A DNA stretch of 64,000 bases from Sapria himalayana (GCA_029783825.1 JAREIK010002961.1:80209-144208); one strand, 5' to 3'; positions 12,846 to 27,300 are shown, numbered from the stretch's first letter. A program made the numbers and translations. The notes: a model not told the origin generated them from the letters alone.

Positions 12846-13587
12846 TTTTTTTTAAGATCCAGACCCGTCCCATAGGTTGAAAATATTGGGACGGAACGGA
12901 GATCAGGGATTTTGGGTAGGAGAAAATAGTTCCAGGATGGAACGGAGTTCGGACATTTTTTTATATTTATTTTATTCAAACCAGCCAAGTTAGTTCATGT
13001 CGAAACCTTTTGTTGTACCATTTATCTTTACTTAGTTATGTATCTTTCAAACTCAAATTGGGCCAATTTTATTTTGTCAAAAATGCTAAATACCGCAAAC
13101 AAGTTCCATTACCTTGTCAAAAGCTTTGATGTGGAGAAAAGGATAATAATATTAAATAGAACAGGACAGAGTTGTGTGCTTAATTTTGTTATTTGTTTTT
13201 TCAAAAGTTGGCTTTGTTCAGCCGAGCAAAAGTTAACCATAATAGAAATACTACATTTTTTAAACAATTACTTAAAATATTAAGGAATAGCTAAAGATGA
13301 CCACAAACATTGATAGCATCAATTACTACATAAGTAATTGCTAAAATTAGACAGCTTAATATAACAAAAAAAAATACAACTAATAACAACCATGATAATA
13401 ATCAATTCAAAGGTCCATCCCAGAACAGCAACGAAAATCCAAACCCAATTAATTATCTCTTCTACAACTCCTCCCTTTTCTTGCTCCACTGTAGAAGGAC
13501 AACCAAAGATGAAAACGTTTTAATCATGTAGACATAAATTTCTAAGATGAAAGAGTAATAAAAAAACAAAATATTACCTTATAAAAT
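12846..13587 (-). other. 3' flank of hAT copy 1, no gene seen
   Basis: Subterminal and untranslated part of the element between the surviving left end and the transposase. It holds the GGGACGG-type subterminal words (12880-12950) and otherwise A+T-rich sequence. The aligned region of copy 2 (about 33765-34520) is similar throughout. An 81-codon open frame on the + strand (13038-13283) is not recognised and is broken in copy 2, so I do not call it a gene. Confidence 0.6.
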
Positions 13588-15887
13588 TTAATACACCCAT
13601 TCCAAATTTAGTTGGCCAACTATAGTTGGAAGAATATTTGGATCTTGAGACCCCTCTGAAAATTGTAATTGAACCATATATTTTATTAAATTGAATGAAT
13701 AAAATAAGAAAAAGTGATATTAAAATTTACAAGATTTGTATACTAACCTGATTCATTTTCATCAAGGTCTTGAATTAATTCATCAATTTCAATAGGTTTG
13801 TTTGAGCTTTTCAACCAATCTTGTAGACATATGCGAACTTCAGCTGTAATAGGTGTTAAAGAACTCCTAAATTTATCTAAAGTTCTCCCCTCATTGCTAA
13901 ATGTAGATTTGTAGGCCATGGTAGATGATTGGATAGCAAATACATCCCTTGCTACATTTGCCAAAGAAGGATACCTAACTACATTACCTTCCACCAGTTT
14001 AGAAGATCAAAATCAATTCATTTTTTTCAAGTTTGTCCTCCAAGTACCTATCCAACTCGTCCAAAGCTGCAACTTCTTGTTCTTTCTCCAATTCAACAAA
14101 AAAATCATCAACATAAGTATAACTACCATCAAAGAAGTAATCATTTTTCTTCAACACAATAGAAGAGAAATCATCTTTTTTTGATTCATCTTCATTTAAA
14201 TCTTTATAATCATCCATCTTCTCATTTAAAGCATTTATAACCTTTTTCACCAAATTTTTAGCCAATTCCTCACCATAATGCTAAGTGTAATTAACCTTGA
14301 GATATTTGAGCCTATGTCTAGGATCCAACACTACTGCTACAAAAAGCATAATATTTGTTTACTGAAGAGAAACGCAATATTTGTTGAATTTATGCCTCAT
14401 TTTCATACACATTTCAGACACCATTGTATCTCTACTATTTTCACAAAGCTCAATTTTTTTTCAAAATTCGAATAATCTCAGGAAAATAAACACTAGATCT
14501 AGAATATTATGAGCCAGAAAATTTATAAGTTACCTAATAAAAATTTTTTAGGAAACAAGCCAAAATTTTGGTGTTTGTTCAGTCTATCTCAGTTGGAACG
14601 TTTGAAGCAAACTCCTTCAAAAACCTATTGCCTTTGTCCTCCAACTTATCAAATTTTTTTTTGATATTTTATATCAGTTTGCAGCATCAAATAAGTTGAA
14701 TTCCATCTTGTAGGACAATCTAATTGCAATGAAGATCCATATGTCAAGTTTTCTTTTTCAACACATAACTTAAACATATCTAATCTTTTAGGACTACTCC
14801 TCACATATTTCACCACACCTCTAATTTTTTAAATTGCACCCTCAACTACTGCAATGCCATCTCTGACAATTAAGTTTTGGATATCAGCACAACATCTCAT
14901 ATGAAAATGCTCGCATGTCAAAGGTACAACACTTTTCTTCACAAGCCTTTTTTTCAATTGTTCAACTACATCATCATTATTTGATGCATTGTCAGCTGTA
15001 ATGAACATCAACTTTCTCAAACCCAATTCATTCATGCAAAACTCAATAGCATTTCTAATATTAAATCTAGAATTACATTTAATTACACAAAAGTTCAAAA
15101 GGCTTTTATGCATATTTCATTGAGAATCAATGAAATGAATAGTCAAACATATATAAGACAAATTATGAATGCTAGTCCAACTATCGGCAATCAATGAAAC
15201 TATACAACAATGAGATGATATGCTATCAAATAATGTCTTATTTTCCTTCACAAACAAAGAAAAACAATCCCTCAACACAAAGTGCCTAGATAGAATTTTA
15301 AATTGAGGCACACTAACTTCACAAAACTCCTTAAACTCATCCCTCTCGACAAAACAAAAAGGCAATTCATCTTTTATGATCATATTCACCAAAGCCTCCG
15401 TAACTAGTTGTTGATCAAATTGCCAACAAGTTAATTTGTTATCCTCTGAACTAGAACCTTTAGTAAAACTCAAAAAATATTGTTACTTGTCTTTACCTTT
15501 GTGAGCTTCTATTAGTTCTTTTTTGTGTGAAAATTGTATACAAGTCTCTCTCAAGTATTTCCATAAACCAGAAGTACCTTGATCACATTTTGCCAAGTAT
15601 TCTTTGTTACACCATATACAAGCTGCCCTACCAGTTTCATTTTTCTCCGAATCAACTAATATCTCATAAGTTTTTCAAATAGCAGACTTATACTTTTTAT
15701 GAGCTTGAGGTTAAGATGAACCTTGACTTTCTTTTACAATTGGAATTGAAGAACCTGTCGTAACAATAGGATGGTTCGTGAAAGGATTATCATTGGATTT
15801 ACCAGTACTTTGATCATTTGAGATGTAATCATCTTCAATTTATTATATTTTCCGTTTACCGCTGGATTGTGCCATCTGCATTGCCAT
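13588..15887 (-). pseudogene. hAT-family (BED zinc finger) transposase, broken
   Basis: Decayed transposase of the Ac/RICESLEEPER-like hAT superfamily, which would bind element ends and catalyse cut-and-paste movement in the nucleus. A start is likely at 15887 (MAMQMAQSSGKRKI, then two stops). In order it shows a BED finger near 15580-15660 (ACIWCNKEYLAKC; the expected histidine in the second half is tyrosine); a conserved stretch at 15117-15473 (DELPFCFVER, SLIADSWTSIHN); the RNase-H-like core at 14829-15113 (ITADNASNND, LTCEHFHMRC); CPTRWNSTYLML near 14690-14720; VAVVLDPRHRLKY near 14300-14340; and the C-terminal dimerisation region at 13743-14000 (RYPSLANVARDVFAIQ, LDKFRSSLTP). A possible 3' intron (GT near 13744, TTTTCAG near 13656-13662) leads to a short final exon ending at 13588 (sequence ...LNLEWVY). 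It is inactive: there are stops near 15840, 15710 and 15480, a tryptophan changed to stop near 15117, and frameshifts near 14010 and 13990. Confidence 0.9.
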
Positions 15888-16232
15888 TATTTAATTTGAT
15901 ATGTTAAGCATAAATACATATAAATATTTCAAACAAGCAAGCTCTACAAAACTGACTGTAACACATTCAGCCCAACCACACTCCACAACCAATACTCAAC
16001 AAAACTGACTGAGACACATTATAATGATAATTAATCACACAATTCTCGTCTGAAAACAAACCAAAAGCTGGTGGCATCTGAGACATGGTGGAGGAAACCA
16101 GAAGTGCGATGGACAAGGGCTGGACCTAACTGAACACAGCTGGAACGGCGTGAGGTGGCCTGGAACTCGTCGGAACAACAATAGGTGCATTGGAATTGGA
16201 TGGGCAGTAGCGGAATCGGTGGTATATTCATG

Positions 16233-16264
<32 letters not shown>

Positions 16265-16464
16265 CTAGTTTTAGTATAAGTTTTTTAGGACGGAATGGTT
16301 CTCGGGATGGATATTGCTTAAGATCCGGAACCATCCCAAAATAAAAAATACGTGATAGAATGGGACGGGAAAAGTCAACGTCAACGGATTTTCTCAGTCC
16401 TTTTTCTTTTGGGATAAGACTTCGGGTCGGGTCGCTAATCTCCGAGTTCCAGTGAGCAGCCATA
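15888..16464 (-). other. 5' flank of hAT copy 1
   Basis: Sequence between the transposase start and the right terminus. It contains a (TA)n tract at 16234-16261, subterminal words such as GGGACGGG and GGATGG (16290-16380), and the terminal repeat. It is the expected location of the transposase promoter, but no TATA box can be separated from the TA tract. Open frames reading through here on either strand differ between the two copies and are not called. Confidence 0.55.
16234..16261. repeat. (TA)n microsatellite in hAT copy 1
   Basis: About 14 TA units in the 5' flank of the element. Copy 2 has the same tract in the same position (36189-36216), so it predates the duplication. Confidence 0.9.
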
Positions 16465-16472
16465 CTAAGTGC
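16465..16472. repeat. Right target-site duplication of hAT copy 1 (CTAAGTGC)
   Basis: Corresponds to CTAAATGC at 36420-36427 with one substitution. The left partner is lost with the left end; only CTAA of it remains at 12842-12845. Satellite class A continues directly with ATATAAAGTTAAATCAG. Confidence 0.8.
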
Positions 16473-19400
16473 ATATAAAGTTAAATCAGTTAACTCCTAA
16501 ACCCCGTAATGCCTAAATACATAAACCATTAAACCGTTAAATACTACTTAATAATAAATAAATCTAATTTTTATTGATATTTATTATATTTTTAAATATT
16601 CATTTTAATTATTTATTGGTGTATTTATTTAGAAATATTTATTACAAAATAAATTATGAGTGGGATAAATATAATTTAAATAATATATTATTTATATAAT
16701 AAAAATATACACTTATAAAAAAGGTATAAATTTAAAAATTAAAAATTATTATCAAGTAATATAAGTTACTTTAATTTTAAATCAATTTGGGTTTTGTAAA
16801 TATTTTTTAATTAATATCTATCTTAATATTAATAGTTTATAAATTTAATTTTTGATCATTATTATAATATCTATCAATAAAATTGTTTATATTGAATTTT
16901 TATAATATATAATTATTAAAAATATTATAACTAAATATTATATTCACATTTCAAAAAATTTTAAATATTATTATATTTTAAAAGGTTATAATCTATGAAA
17001 ATGACAAAAAATTACAAATTTTTTTTTGTTATTTTATTATTTAAATAAAACCTATAAAACACTAAATACCTAAAAACATAAATCGCTAAACTCCTAAATG
17101 ACAAAACTTCTAAATACTTAAACTATTAAATTGGTATACATTAATAATAAATCATAAATCTCATTTTAATTTTTATTAAGTGTAATTTTAAATTTTGATT
17201 TTAATTATTTATCAGTTTATTATTATAGAAATATAATTTACAAAATAAATTATTAGTGAGATAGATCTATTTTAAATAATTTATTTTTTATCAAAAAAAA
17301 TATATATGCTTAAAAAAATAGGCAAAATTTTAAAAACAAAAATTTATTATTTTGTAATATATTTTATTTTGATTTTGAATCATTTTAGTTTTTGCCATTA
17401 TATTTTAATTTATATCATTCTTATTAATAATAGTTTATTAATTTTTTATTCTTCATTATTATAATATCTATTAATAAAGTTATTTATATTGAGTTTACAT
17501 TATATATAATTATTAATAATATTATAACTAAATATTATATTAACATTAAAAAAAATAAAAATTATTATATTTTTCAAAGGTTATATAACCTTCAAAAATT
17601 AAAAAAAATTAAAAAATTTAATTTTTTATTTTTTTATTCTTTAAATAAAAACTATACATCACTAAAGTCCTAAACACTTCAATCACTAAACCCCAAAACA
17701 CCTAAATACTTAAATCATTAAACTAGTATATCTTGAATAAAAAATAATAAATCTCAATTTTATTTGTATTTATTATAATTTTAAATATTTATTTTAATTA
17801 TTTATTAGTTTATTTTTATAGAATTAGAAATTAAAAAATAGATTATGAGGAATACAAATATAATTTAAATTATTTATTTTTAATAACAAAAATTTAAACT
17901 TATAAAAAAGCAAAATATTAAAAAAATTATTATTTTGTAATATATACTTTGATTTTGAATAAATTTTGATTTTGAAATATATTTGAAATAATATCTATCT
18001 TATTAATTATAGTTTATTAATTTATTTATTGATCATTATTATAATATCTAGCAATGTGATTATATATATTGAATTTAAATGACTTATAATTATTAAGATT
18101 ATTATAACTAAATATTATATTTACATCAGAAAAAAATTTAGAAATTTTTTTATTTTGAAAGTTAACCTTCTAAAATTAGAAAAAAAATAAAAATAAATTT
18201 TTTGTTATATCATTGTTTAAATAAAACTTATAGACTACTAAATGCCTAAACACTTAAATCTATAAACTCCTTAACTTAAAAGTCCCTAAATACTTAAAAC
18301 ACTAAACTTGTAAACCTTAAATAATATTTAAATAATTTATTTTTCATCAAAAAAAAAAAATAAAAGCTTATAAAAAGAAGCAAAAACTAAAAAACAAAAA
18401 TTATTATTTGGTAATAAATTTTACTTTTATTTTGAATAATTTTAGGTTTTGCAATTATATTATATTTTATATATATCATATTAATAATAGCATATTAATT
18501 AAATTTTATGATAATCGATATCATATCTATCAATAAAATTGTATATATTTAGTTTATATTATAAATAATTATAATGATTCTTATTACTAAATATTGTATT
18601 CACATTTTTAAAAAAATTTAAAATTATTATATTTTTACAGGTTATAACCTTTGAAAATGTGAGAAAAAATCATAAATAATTTTTTTTGTTAGTTCATTAT
18701 TTAAATAAGTCGCATAAACTACTAAATGCCTAAACACTTAAGTCAATAACTCCGAAATCTAGAAAACCATAAATAGATAATCCTTTTAAATTGGTATACC
18801 CTAAATAATAAATAATAAATCTCAATATTATTTTTTTAATTATAATTTAAAATATTCATTTTAATTATTTATTCGTTTATTTTTATTAAATATTAATTAC
18901 AATATAAATTATGAGTTAGACAAATATAATTTATATAACTTATTTTTCATCAAAAAATATAGTTAAACTTATAAAAAGAAGAAAAAATTTCAAAATAAAA
19001 ATTTATTATATAGTAATATATTTTGCTATCCTTTAGAATCATTTTAGGTTTTGTAATTATATTTTAATTGATATATATCTTATTAATAATGGATTATTAA
19101 TTTATTTTTTGATCATTATTAGAATATTTATCAATAATATTATTTATATTTAATTTATATGAAATATAAATATAAGGATTATTATAAATAAATATTGAAT
19201 TCACTTTTGAAAAAAATTTAAAAATTATCATATTTTCAAAGGTTATAACATTTGAAAATCTCAAAAAAAATAAAAATAAATTTTTTGTTTATTTATTTTT
19301 TAAATAAAACCTATAACCACTAAATGCATACACAGTTAAATCAGTAAACTTCAAAATCTCGTAATGCCTAAATACATAAACCATTAAACCACTATATACT

Positions 19401-20129
19401 ACTTAATAATTAATAAATCTATTTTTTATTTCTATTTATTATAATTTTAAATATTTATTTAATTATCTATTAGTTTATTTCTATAGAAATATTTATTACA
19501 AAATAAATTATGAGTGCGAAAAATATAATTTTAATATTTTTTTTAATTAATAAAAGTATTTACACTTATATAATAAGTAAAAATTTAAAAATTAAAAATT
19601 ATTATTAAGTAATATATTATACTTAAATTTTGAATCAATTTGGGTTTTGTAAATTATTTTTAATTAATATCTATCTTATTATTAATAGTTTATTAATTTA
19701 ATATTTGATCATTATTATAACATCTATCAATAAAATTATTTATATTGAATTTATATTATATATAATATTTAATATTATTATAACTAAATATTATATTCAC
19801 ATTACAAAAAATATTAAATATTATTAATTTTTCAGGGGTTATCACTTATGAAAATGATATAAAATTACAAAATCTTTTTTTGTTAATTTATTATTTAAAT
19901 AAAACCAATAAACCACTAAATGCCTAAAAACATAAATCGCTAAACTCCTAGATGAAAATACCTATAAATACTTAAACAATTAAACTAGTATACATTAATA
20001 ATAAATCATAAATTTTATTTTAATTTTTATTCAGATTAATTTTAAATTTTTATTTTAATTATTTATCAGTTTATTTTATAGAAATATTATGTTACAAAAT
20101 AAATTATTAGTTAGACAGATCTAATTTTA
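16473..20129 (-). repeat. Satellite array, orientation 2, classes A-B-C-D-E-A-B
   Basis: Cores near 16984, 17579 (with two extra central bases), 18161 (shortened to GTTAACC), 18640, 19241 and 19837. The telomere-like blocks show the same A-B-C-D-E order as 2658-5900. The last B monomer ends in a chimeric junction near 20130. The class A monomer with core 19241 shows the uninterrupted hAT target site (CTAAATGCATACACAG near 19319). No gene is seen. Confidence 0.87.
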
Positions 20130-23100
20130 TTAAACCGGTATACCCTAAATAATAAATAATAAAACTCATTTTTTTTCATTATATTTTAAATATTCATTTT
20201 AATTAATTATTTCTAAATTTTTATATAAATATTAATTAGAAAATAAATTGTGTTAAACAATATAATTTATATTAATTATTTTACATCAAAAAAAAATATA
20301 GAAATATTTTTAAAAACAAATTTCAAAACAAAAAATTATTATATAGTAATATATTTTGCTTAGCTTCTGAATCATTTTAATATTTGTAATTATATTTTAA
20401 ATGATATATATCTTATTAATAATAGATTATTAATTTATTTTTTGATCATTATTAGAATATTTATCAATAAATATGTTTATATTGAATTTATATGATATAT
20501 AAATTTAATAATCATTATAACTAAATATTGTATTCATTTTTGAAAAAAGTTTTAAAATTTTTATCTTTTCAAAGATTATAACCTTTGAACATGTGAAAAA
20601 ATAAAAAAAAAATATATTTTTTTGTTATTTCATTATTTAAAAAATATTTATACATCACTAAATGCCTAAAGACTTAAATCACTAAACTACAAAATCCTGA
20701 TACCCCTATATAAATAATCCTTTAAACCGGTATACACTAAATAATAATTAATAAATCTCATTTTTATTTGTTTTCATTATAATTTTAAAAAATTATTTTG
20801 ATTTTTAGTTTTTTATTTGTATATCTGTATTAATTATAAAATAAATTATGAGTTAAAAATATAATTTATAAAAATTATTTTTCATCAAAAAATAGATAAG
20901 CTTATAAAAAGAATAAAAATTTAAAAACAAATAATTATTATTTAGTAATATATTTTGCTTTTCTTTTGAATCATTTTAGGTTTTGATATTATATTTTAAG
21001 CATTATCAATCTTATTCATAATAGATTTTTAATTTATTTTTTATTAATTATTAGAATATCTATCAATAAAATTGTTTATATTGAATTTATATGATATATA
21101 ATTATTATGATTATTATAAAAAATATTGTACTCACTTTTGAAAAAAAATTTAAAAATTATTATATTTTCAAAAGTTATAACCTTAAAAAATGAGAAAAAA
21201 TAATAAAAATAAAGTTTTTGTTATTTCATTAATTAAATAAAACCTATATATCATTAAATGATTACTTACTTAAAACAGTAAGCTCATAAACCCCGAAACC
21301 CCTATATACATAAATCTTTTAATAGCTATATTCTACTTATTATATAATATATCTCATTTATATTTCTATTTATAATAATTTTAAATATTCATTTTAATTA
21401 TTTATAGTTTAATTTTTTAGAAAAATTAATTCTAAATAAATTTCTATCGAGACAAATAATATTTAAATAATTTATATTTAATCAAAAAAAAATATAAGCT
21501 TAAAAAAAAGAAAGAAAAATTTAAAAATTAAATATTATTATTTAGTAATATATTTTGATTTGTTTTTGAATCATTTGGTGTTATGTAAATATATTTTAAT
21601 TAATATTTAGATTTTTAATAATAGTTTGTTAATTTAATTTTTGATCATTATTATAATATCTATCATTAAAATTATTTATATTTAATTTATATAATATATA
21701 ATTAGTAAGATTAAATATAATTATACATGGTATTCACATTTCAAAAAATTTTAGAAATTATTTTCTTTTCAAAGATTATAACCTTTGAAAATCAGGAAAA
21801 ATAAAAAAAAATTATTTTTATTATATAAATAAAACCCAAACCACTAAATGCCTAAAAACATAAATTGCTAAACATCTAAACGACAAAAGCTCTAAATAAT
21901 TTTATCATTAAACCGGTATACTATATATAATAAATAATAAATCTCATTTTTATTTGTATTCATTATAATTTTAAACATACATCTCAATTATTTATTAGTT
22001 TATTTTTATAGAAATATAATTAAAAAATAAATTATTTGTGAGACAGATATATTTTAAAAACTTTATTTTTCATTAAAAAAATATAAGCATATAAATGGAT
22101 ACAAAAATTTAAAAATTTAAAAATTTAAAAATTTAAAATTAATATTTAGTAAAATATTTCACTTTGTTTTTTGAATCATTTTATGCTTTGCAAATATATT
22201 TTAAATAATATTTATCTTATTAATAATTGATTATTATTTTTTTATGATCATTATTATAATATATATTAATAAAATAATTTATATTGAATTTATATAATAT
22301 TTAATTATTATGATTAGTAACTTCATATTGTATTCACTTTTCAAAAAAAAATTAAAAATTATTATATTTCAAAGGGGTTATAACCTTCAAAAATGAGAAA
22401 AAATAAAAAAAACTATTTTTTATTTTATTTTTTAAATAAAACCTATAAACAACTAAATGACTAAATACTAAAATGACTTAACTCCTAATTCCCGAAGCTT
22501 ATAAATAGTCAAAACATTAAATTAGTATAGTCTAAATAATAAATCATAATTCTCATTTTTATTAGTATTCATTATAATTTTAAATATTCATTTTAATTAT
22601 TTATCAGTTTATTTTTATAGAAATATTAATTACAAAATAAATTATTAGTGCGACATATATAATTTAAATAATTTATTATTCATCAAAAAAAAATGCTCAT
22701 AAAAAGAGGCAAAATTTTAAAAATAAGAAATTATTATTTAATAATATATCTTATTTTGATTTTGAATCATTTTAGATTTTACAATTATATTTTAATTTAT
22801 ATCATTCTTATAAATACAAGTTTATTAATTTATTTATTGATCATTATTATAATATCAATCAATAAAATTATTTATATTGAGTTTACATTAAATATAATTA
22901 TTAAGATTATTATTAGAAAATATTATATTCACATTTAAAAAAATTAAATATTATTATATTTTCAAAGGTTACAACCTTCAAAATTTAAAAAAAAATCAAA
23001 AAATTAAATTTTTTGTTTTTTCTTTCTTAAAAAAAACTATAAATCACTAAAGGTCTAAACAATTAAATCACTAAAATTTTAAACAACAAAACACCTAAAT

Positions 23101-24370
23101 ACTTAAACCATTAAACCGGTATATCCTGAATAATAAATAATAAATCTTAATTTTATTTGTATTCATTATAAATTTAAATATTCATTTTAATTATTTAGTA
23201 GTTTATTATCATAGAATTATAAATTATAAAATAAATTGAGTAAGACAAATATAATTTAAATAGTTTATTTTTAAAAACAAAAATATAAACTTATAAAAAA
23301 AGCAAAACATTAAAAAAAATTTATTTAGTAATATATTTTACTTTGATTTGAATAAATATAGATTTTGAAAATACTTTTTAAATAATAACTATTTTATTAA
23401 TAATAGTTTATTAATTTATTTTTTGATCATAATTATAATATCTAGCAATATAATTATTTATATTGAATTTAAATGAATTATAATTAAAGATTATTATAAA
23501 TAAATATTATATTTACATTTGAAAAAAATTTAAAAATTATTATATTTTCAAAGGATATAATCTTCAAAAATTAGAAAAAATAATATAAATAAATTTTTTG
23601 CTATATCATTGTTTAAATAAAACTTATAAACCACTAAATGCCTAAACACTTAAACATCTAAACTCCTAAATACAAAAGCCCCTAAATACTTAAACCTTTA
23701 AACTCATAAACCTTAAATATAATTTAAATAATTTATTAAAATATTAATTACAAAATAAATTATGAGTGATACAAATATAATTTAAATAATTTATTTTTCA
23801 TCAAAAAAAAATATAAGCTTATAAAAAGAAGCAAATACTAAAAAACAAAAATTATTATTTAGTAATAAATTTTACTTGGATTTTGAATAATTTTAGCTTT
23901 TGAAATTATATTTTAATTTATATCCAACATAATAATAATAAAATATTAATTTATTTTTTGATAATCGATATCATATCTATGAATAAAATTGTGTATATTT
24001 AGTTTATATTGTATATAATTATAATGATTATTATTACTAAATATTGTATTCACATTTTTAAAAAATTTAAAAATTATTAAATTGTCAAAGTTTATATAAC
24101 CTTTGAAAATGTGAAAAAATATCAAACATAATTTTTTTGTTATTTCATTGTTTAAATAAAAAATATAAACCACAAAATGCATAAAAACATAAATCGCTAA
24201 AGTCATAAACGAAAAAACCTCTATATACTTAAAATATTAAACTGGTATATATTAATAATATTCATAAATCTCATTTTAATTTGTATTCAATATAATTTTA
24301 AATTTTTATTTTAATTATTTATCAGTTATTTTTATAGAAATATTAATTATAAAATAAATTATTAGTGAGA
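20130..24370 (-). repeat. Satellite array, orientation 2, classes G-H-I-L-C'-D-B'
   Basis: Cores near 20574, 21173, 21774, 22375, 22967, 23553 and 24090. L has AACTCCTAATTCCCGAAGC, C' has AAAGGTCTAAACAATTAAATC, and B' is a monomer with an E-like body and a B-like telomere block (GCATAAAAACATAAATCGC). At 22103-22134 AAAAATTT is repeated four times where sister monomers have two. The stretch from L to B' closely resembles 44105-46070, including shared variants such as AGTAGTTTATTATCATAG. Open frames here, such as 22693-22938, are A+T-rich and not genes. Confidence 0.86.
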
Positions 24371-27300
24371 TAGATCTATTTTAAATAATTTATTTTTAAT
24401 CAAAAAAAATATATGTGCTTATAAAAAGAGGCAAAATTTTTTAAAAAATTATTATTTTGTAATATATTTTATTTTGATTTTGAATCATATTAGTTTTTGC
24501 AATTATATTTTAATTTATATCATTCTAATTAATAATAGTTTATTAATTTTTTATTGATCATTATTATAATATCAATTATTAAAATTATTTATATTGAGTT
24601 TACAATATATATAATTCTTAAGAATATTATAACTAAATATTATATTAACATTTAAAATAATTTAAAAATTATTATATTTTCAAAGGTTATAACCATCAAA
24701 AATAAAAAAAAATCAAAAAATTTAATTTTTTATTTTTTTATTCTTTAAATAAAAATTATATATTACTAAAGTCTTAAACACTTAAATCACTAAACCCCAA
24801 AACACCTAAAAACTTAAAACATTAAAATTGTATATTCTGAATAATAAATAATAAATCTCAATTTTATATGTATTAATTATAATTTTAAATATTAATTTTA
24901 ATTATTTATTAATTTATTTTAATAGAATTATAAATTACAAAAAAAATTATGAGGAAGACAAATATAATTTAAATAATTTATATTTAATAATAAAAATATA
25001 AACTTATTCAAAAAGCAAAATATTAATAAAAATTTATTATTTATTAATATATACTTTGATTTGAATAAATTTAGATTTTGTAAATATATACTTTTTATAT
25101 TTTCAAAGGTTATAACCTTCTAAAATAAGAAAAAAAATAAAAATAAATTTTTCGTTATATCATTGTTTATATAAAACTTATAGACCACTAAATGCCTAAA
25201 CACTTAAATCTATAAACTCCTAAACACAAAAGCCCCTAAATACTTAAAATTTTAAACTCGTAAACCTTAAATATAATTTAAATAATTTATTTTTCATCAA
25301 AAAAATTATAAGCTTATAAAAAGAAGCAAAAACTAAAAAACAAAAATTATTATTTGGTAATAAATTTTACTTTGATTTTGAATATTTTAGGTTTTGCAAT
25401 TATATTTTAATTTATATCTATCACATTAATAATAGCTTATAAATTTATTTTTTGATAATTGATATCTATCAATTATTTGAATTTTTTATCTATCAATAAA
25501 ATTATTTATATTTAGTTTATACTATATATAATTATAATGATTCTTATTACTAAATATTGTATTCACATTTTTAATAAAATTTAAAATTATTATATTTTCA
25601 AATGTTATAACTTTGAAAATGTGAGAAATTATCAAAAAAAAAATTTTTGTTATCTCATTATTTAAATAAATCCTATAAACTATTAAATGCCTAAACTCTT
25701 AAGTCAATAACTTCGAAATCTTGAAAACCATAAATAGATAATCCTTTTAAACTGGTATACCTTAAATAATAATAATAAATAATAAATCTCAATATTATTT
25801 TTTTCATCATAATCTAAATTATTCATTTTAATTATCTATTCATTTATTTATATTAAATATTAATTACAATATAAATTATGAGTTAGACATATATAATTTA
25901 TATAAATTATTTTTCATCAAAAAATATATATAAGCTTATAAAAAGAAAAAAAAATTTCAAAACAAAAATTTATTATATAGTAATATATTTTGCTCTCCTT
26001 TTGAATCATTTTAGGTTTTATAATTATATTTTAATTGATATCTATCTTATTAATAATAGAGTATTAATTTATTTTTTGATCATTATTAGAATATTTATCA
26101 ATAAATTTATTTATATTGAATTTATATAAAATATAAATATAATGATTATTATAACTAAATATTAAATTCACTTTTGAAAAAAATTTAAAAATTATTATAT
26201 TTTCAAAGGTTATACCCTTAAAAAATTATAAAAAATCACAAACATGATTTTTTTATTATTTTATTATTTAAATAAAACTTATAAACCACTAAATGCTTAA
26301 TCATTTAAATATCTAGACTCTCTAACCACAAAACCCCCTAAATACTTAAACCATTAAACCTATATGTCCTAAATAATAAATAATAAATTTCATTTTTATT
26401 TGTATTCATTATAATTTTAAATATTCATTTTAATTATTTTTTAGTTTATTTTTATAGAAATATTAATTACAAAATAAATAATGAGTGAGTCATATAATTT
26501 AAATATATTATTTTTTATGAAAAAAAAATAAGCTTATGAAAATAAACAAAATTTCAAAATTTAAAATTTTATTTAGTAATATAATTTACTTTGATTTTGA
26601 ATAATTTTGGGTTTTGCAAATATATTTTAATTAATATCTATCTTTTTAATAATAGCTTATTAATTTATTTTTTGATCATAATAATAATATATATTAATAA
26701 AATTTTTTATATTAAATTTTCATCAAATATAATTATAAAGATTATTATAAATAAGTATTGCATTCATATTTTAGAAAGATTAAAAAATTATTATATTTTC
26801 AAAGGTAATAACCTTTGAAAATCATGAAAATTCATTAAAATAATTTTTTGTTATTTCATTGATTAAATAAAACCTATAAACACCTAAATGTGCAAACATA
26901 TAAATCAATAAACTCCTTAACACCAAACCACAAAAAACTTAAACCATTAAATAGGTATACCCTAAATAATAAATAATAAATCTCTTTTTATTAGTATTCA
27001 TTATAATTTTAAATATTCATTTTAATTTTTTATCAATTTATTTTAATAAAAATATTTATTACAAAATAAATTATTAGTAAGACAGATATAATTTAAATAA
27101 TTTATTTTTCATCAAAAAAAAAATATGCTTATAAAATGAGGAAAATTTTTAAAAATAACAAATTATTATTTAGTAATATATCTTAATTTGATTTTCCATC
27201 ATTTTAGATTCTACGATTATATTTTAATTTATATCATTCTTATTAATACTATTTTATTAATTTATTTATTGATCATTATTATAATATCTATCAATAAAAT

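Larger units (their letters stand above)
12846..16464 (-). mobile_element. hAT transposon copy 1, left end deleted, transposase decayed
   Basis: A segment of ordinary base composition sits inside a class A satellite monomer. Its right end (16447-16464) reads, on the minus strand, TATGGCTGCTCACTGGAAC, matching the intact TAGGGCTGCTCACAGGAC end of copy 2, and is followed by CTAAGTGC, a one-base variant of the 8-bp target duplication CTAAATGC. The left terminus and about 80 bases are missing: satellite CCACTAA (ending 12845) is joined directly to a T-run and AAGATCCAGACCCG, which is internal in copy 2. Subterminal regions contain clustered GGGACGGAACGG-like words. The element carries a minus-strand BED/hAT transposase pseudogene. 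It is longer than copy 2 because it keeps about 1 kb that copy 2 lost internally. Confidence 0.92.

Noticed and set aside
13038..13283. 81-codon open frame on the + strand near the left end of hAT copy 1
   Set aside because: No recognisable domain, it lies in the element's untranslated flank, and the matching region of copy 2 is interrupted.
16031..16463. Overlapping open frames on both strands at the right end of hAT copy 1, and the 115-codon frame at 35992-36339 in copy 2
   Set aside because: They read through the (TA)n tract and subterminal repeat words, differ between the two copies and have no known domain.
22693..22938. Isoleucine/asparagine-rich open frames in the array (also 9709-9903, 23946-24206, 47369-47677, 48735-48920) as membrane proteins
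   Set aside because: The apparent hydrophobic segments follow directly from A+T-rich codons (ATT, TTA, AAT); sister monomers carry stops in the same frame.
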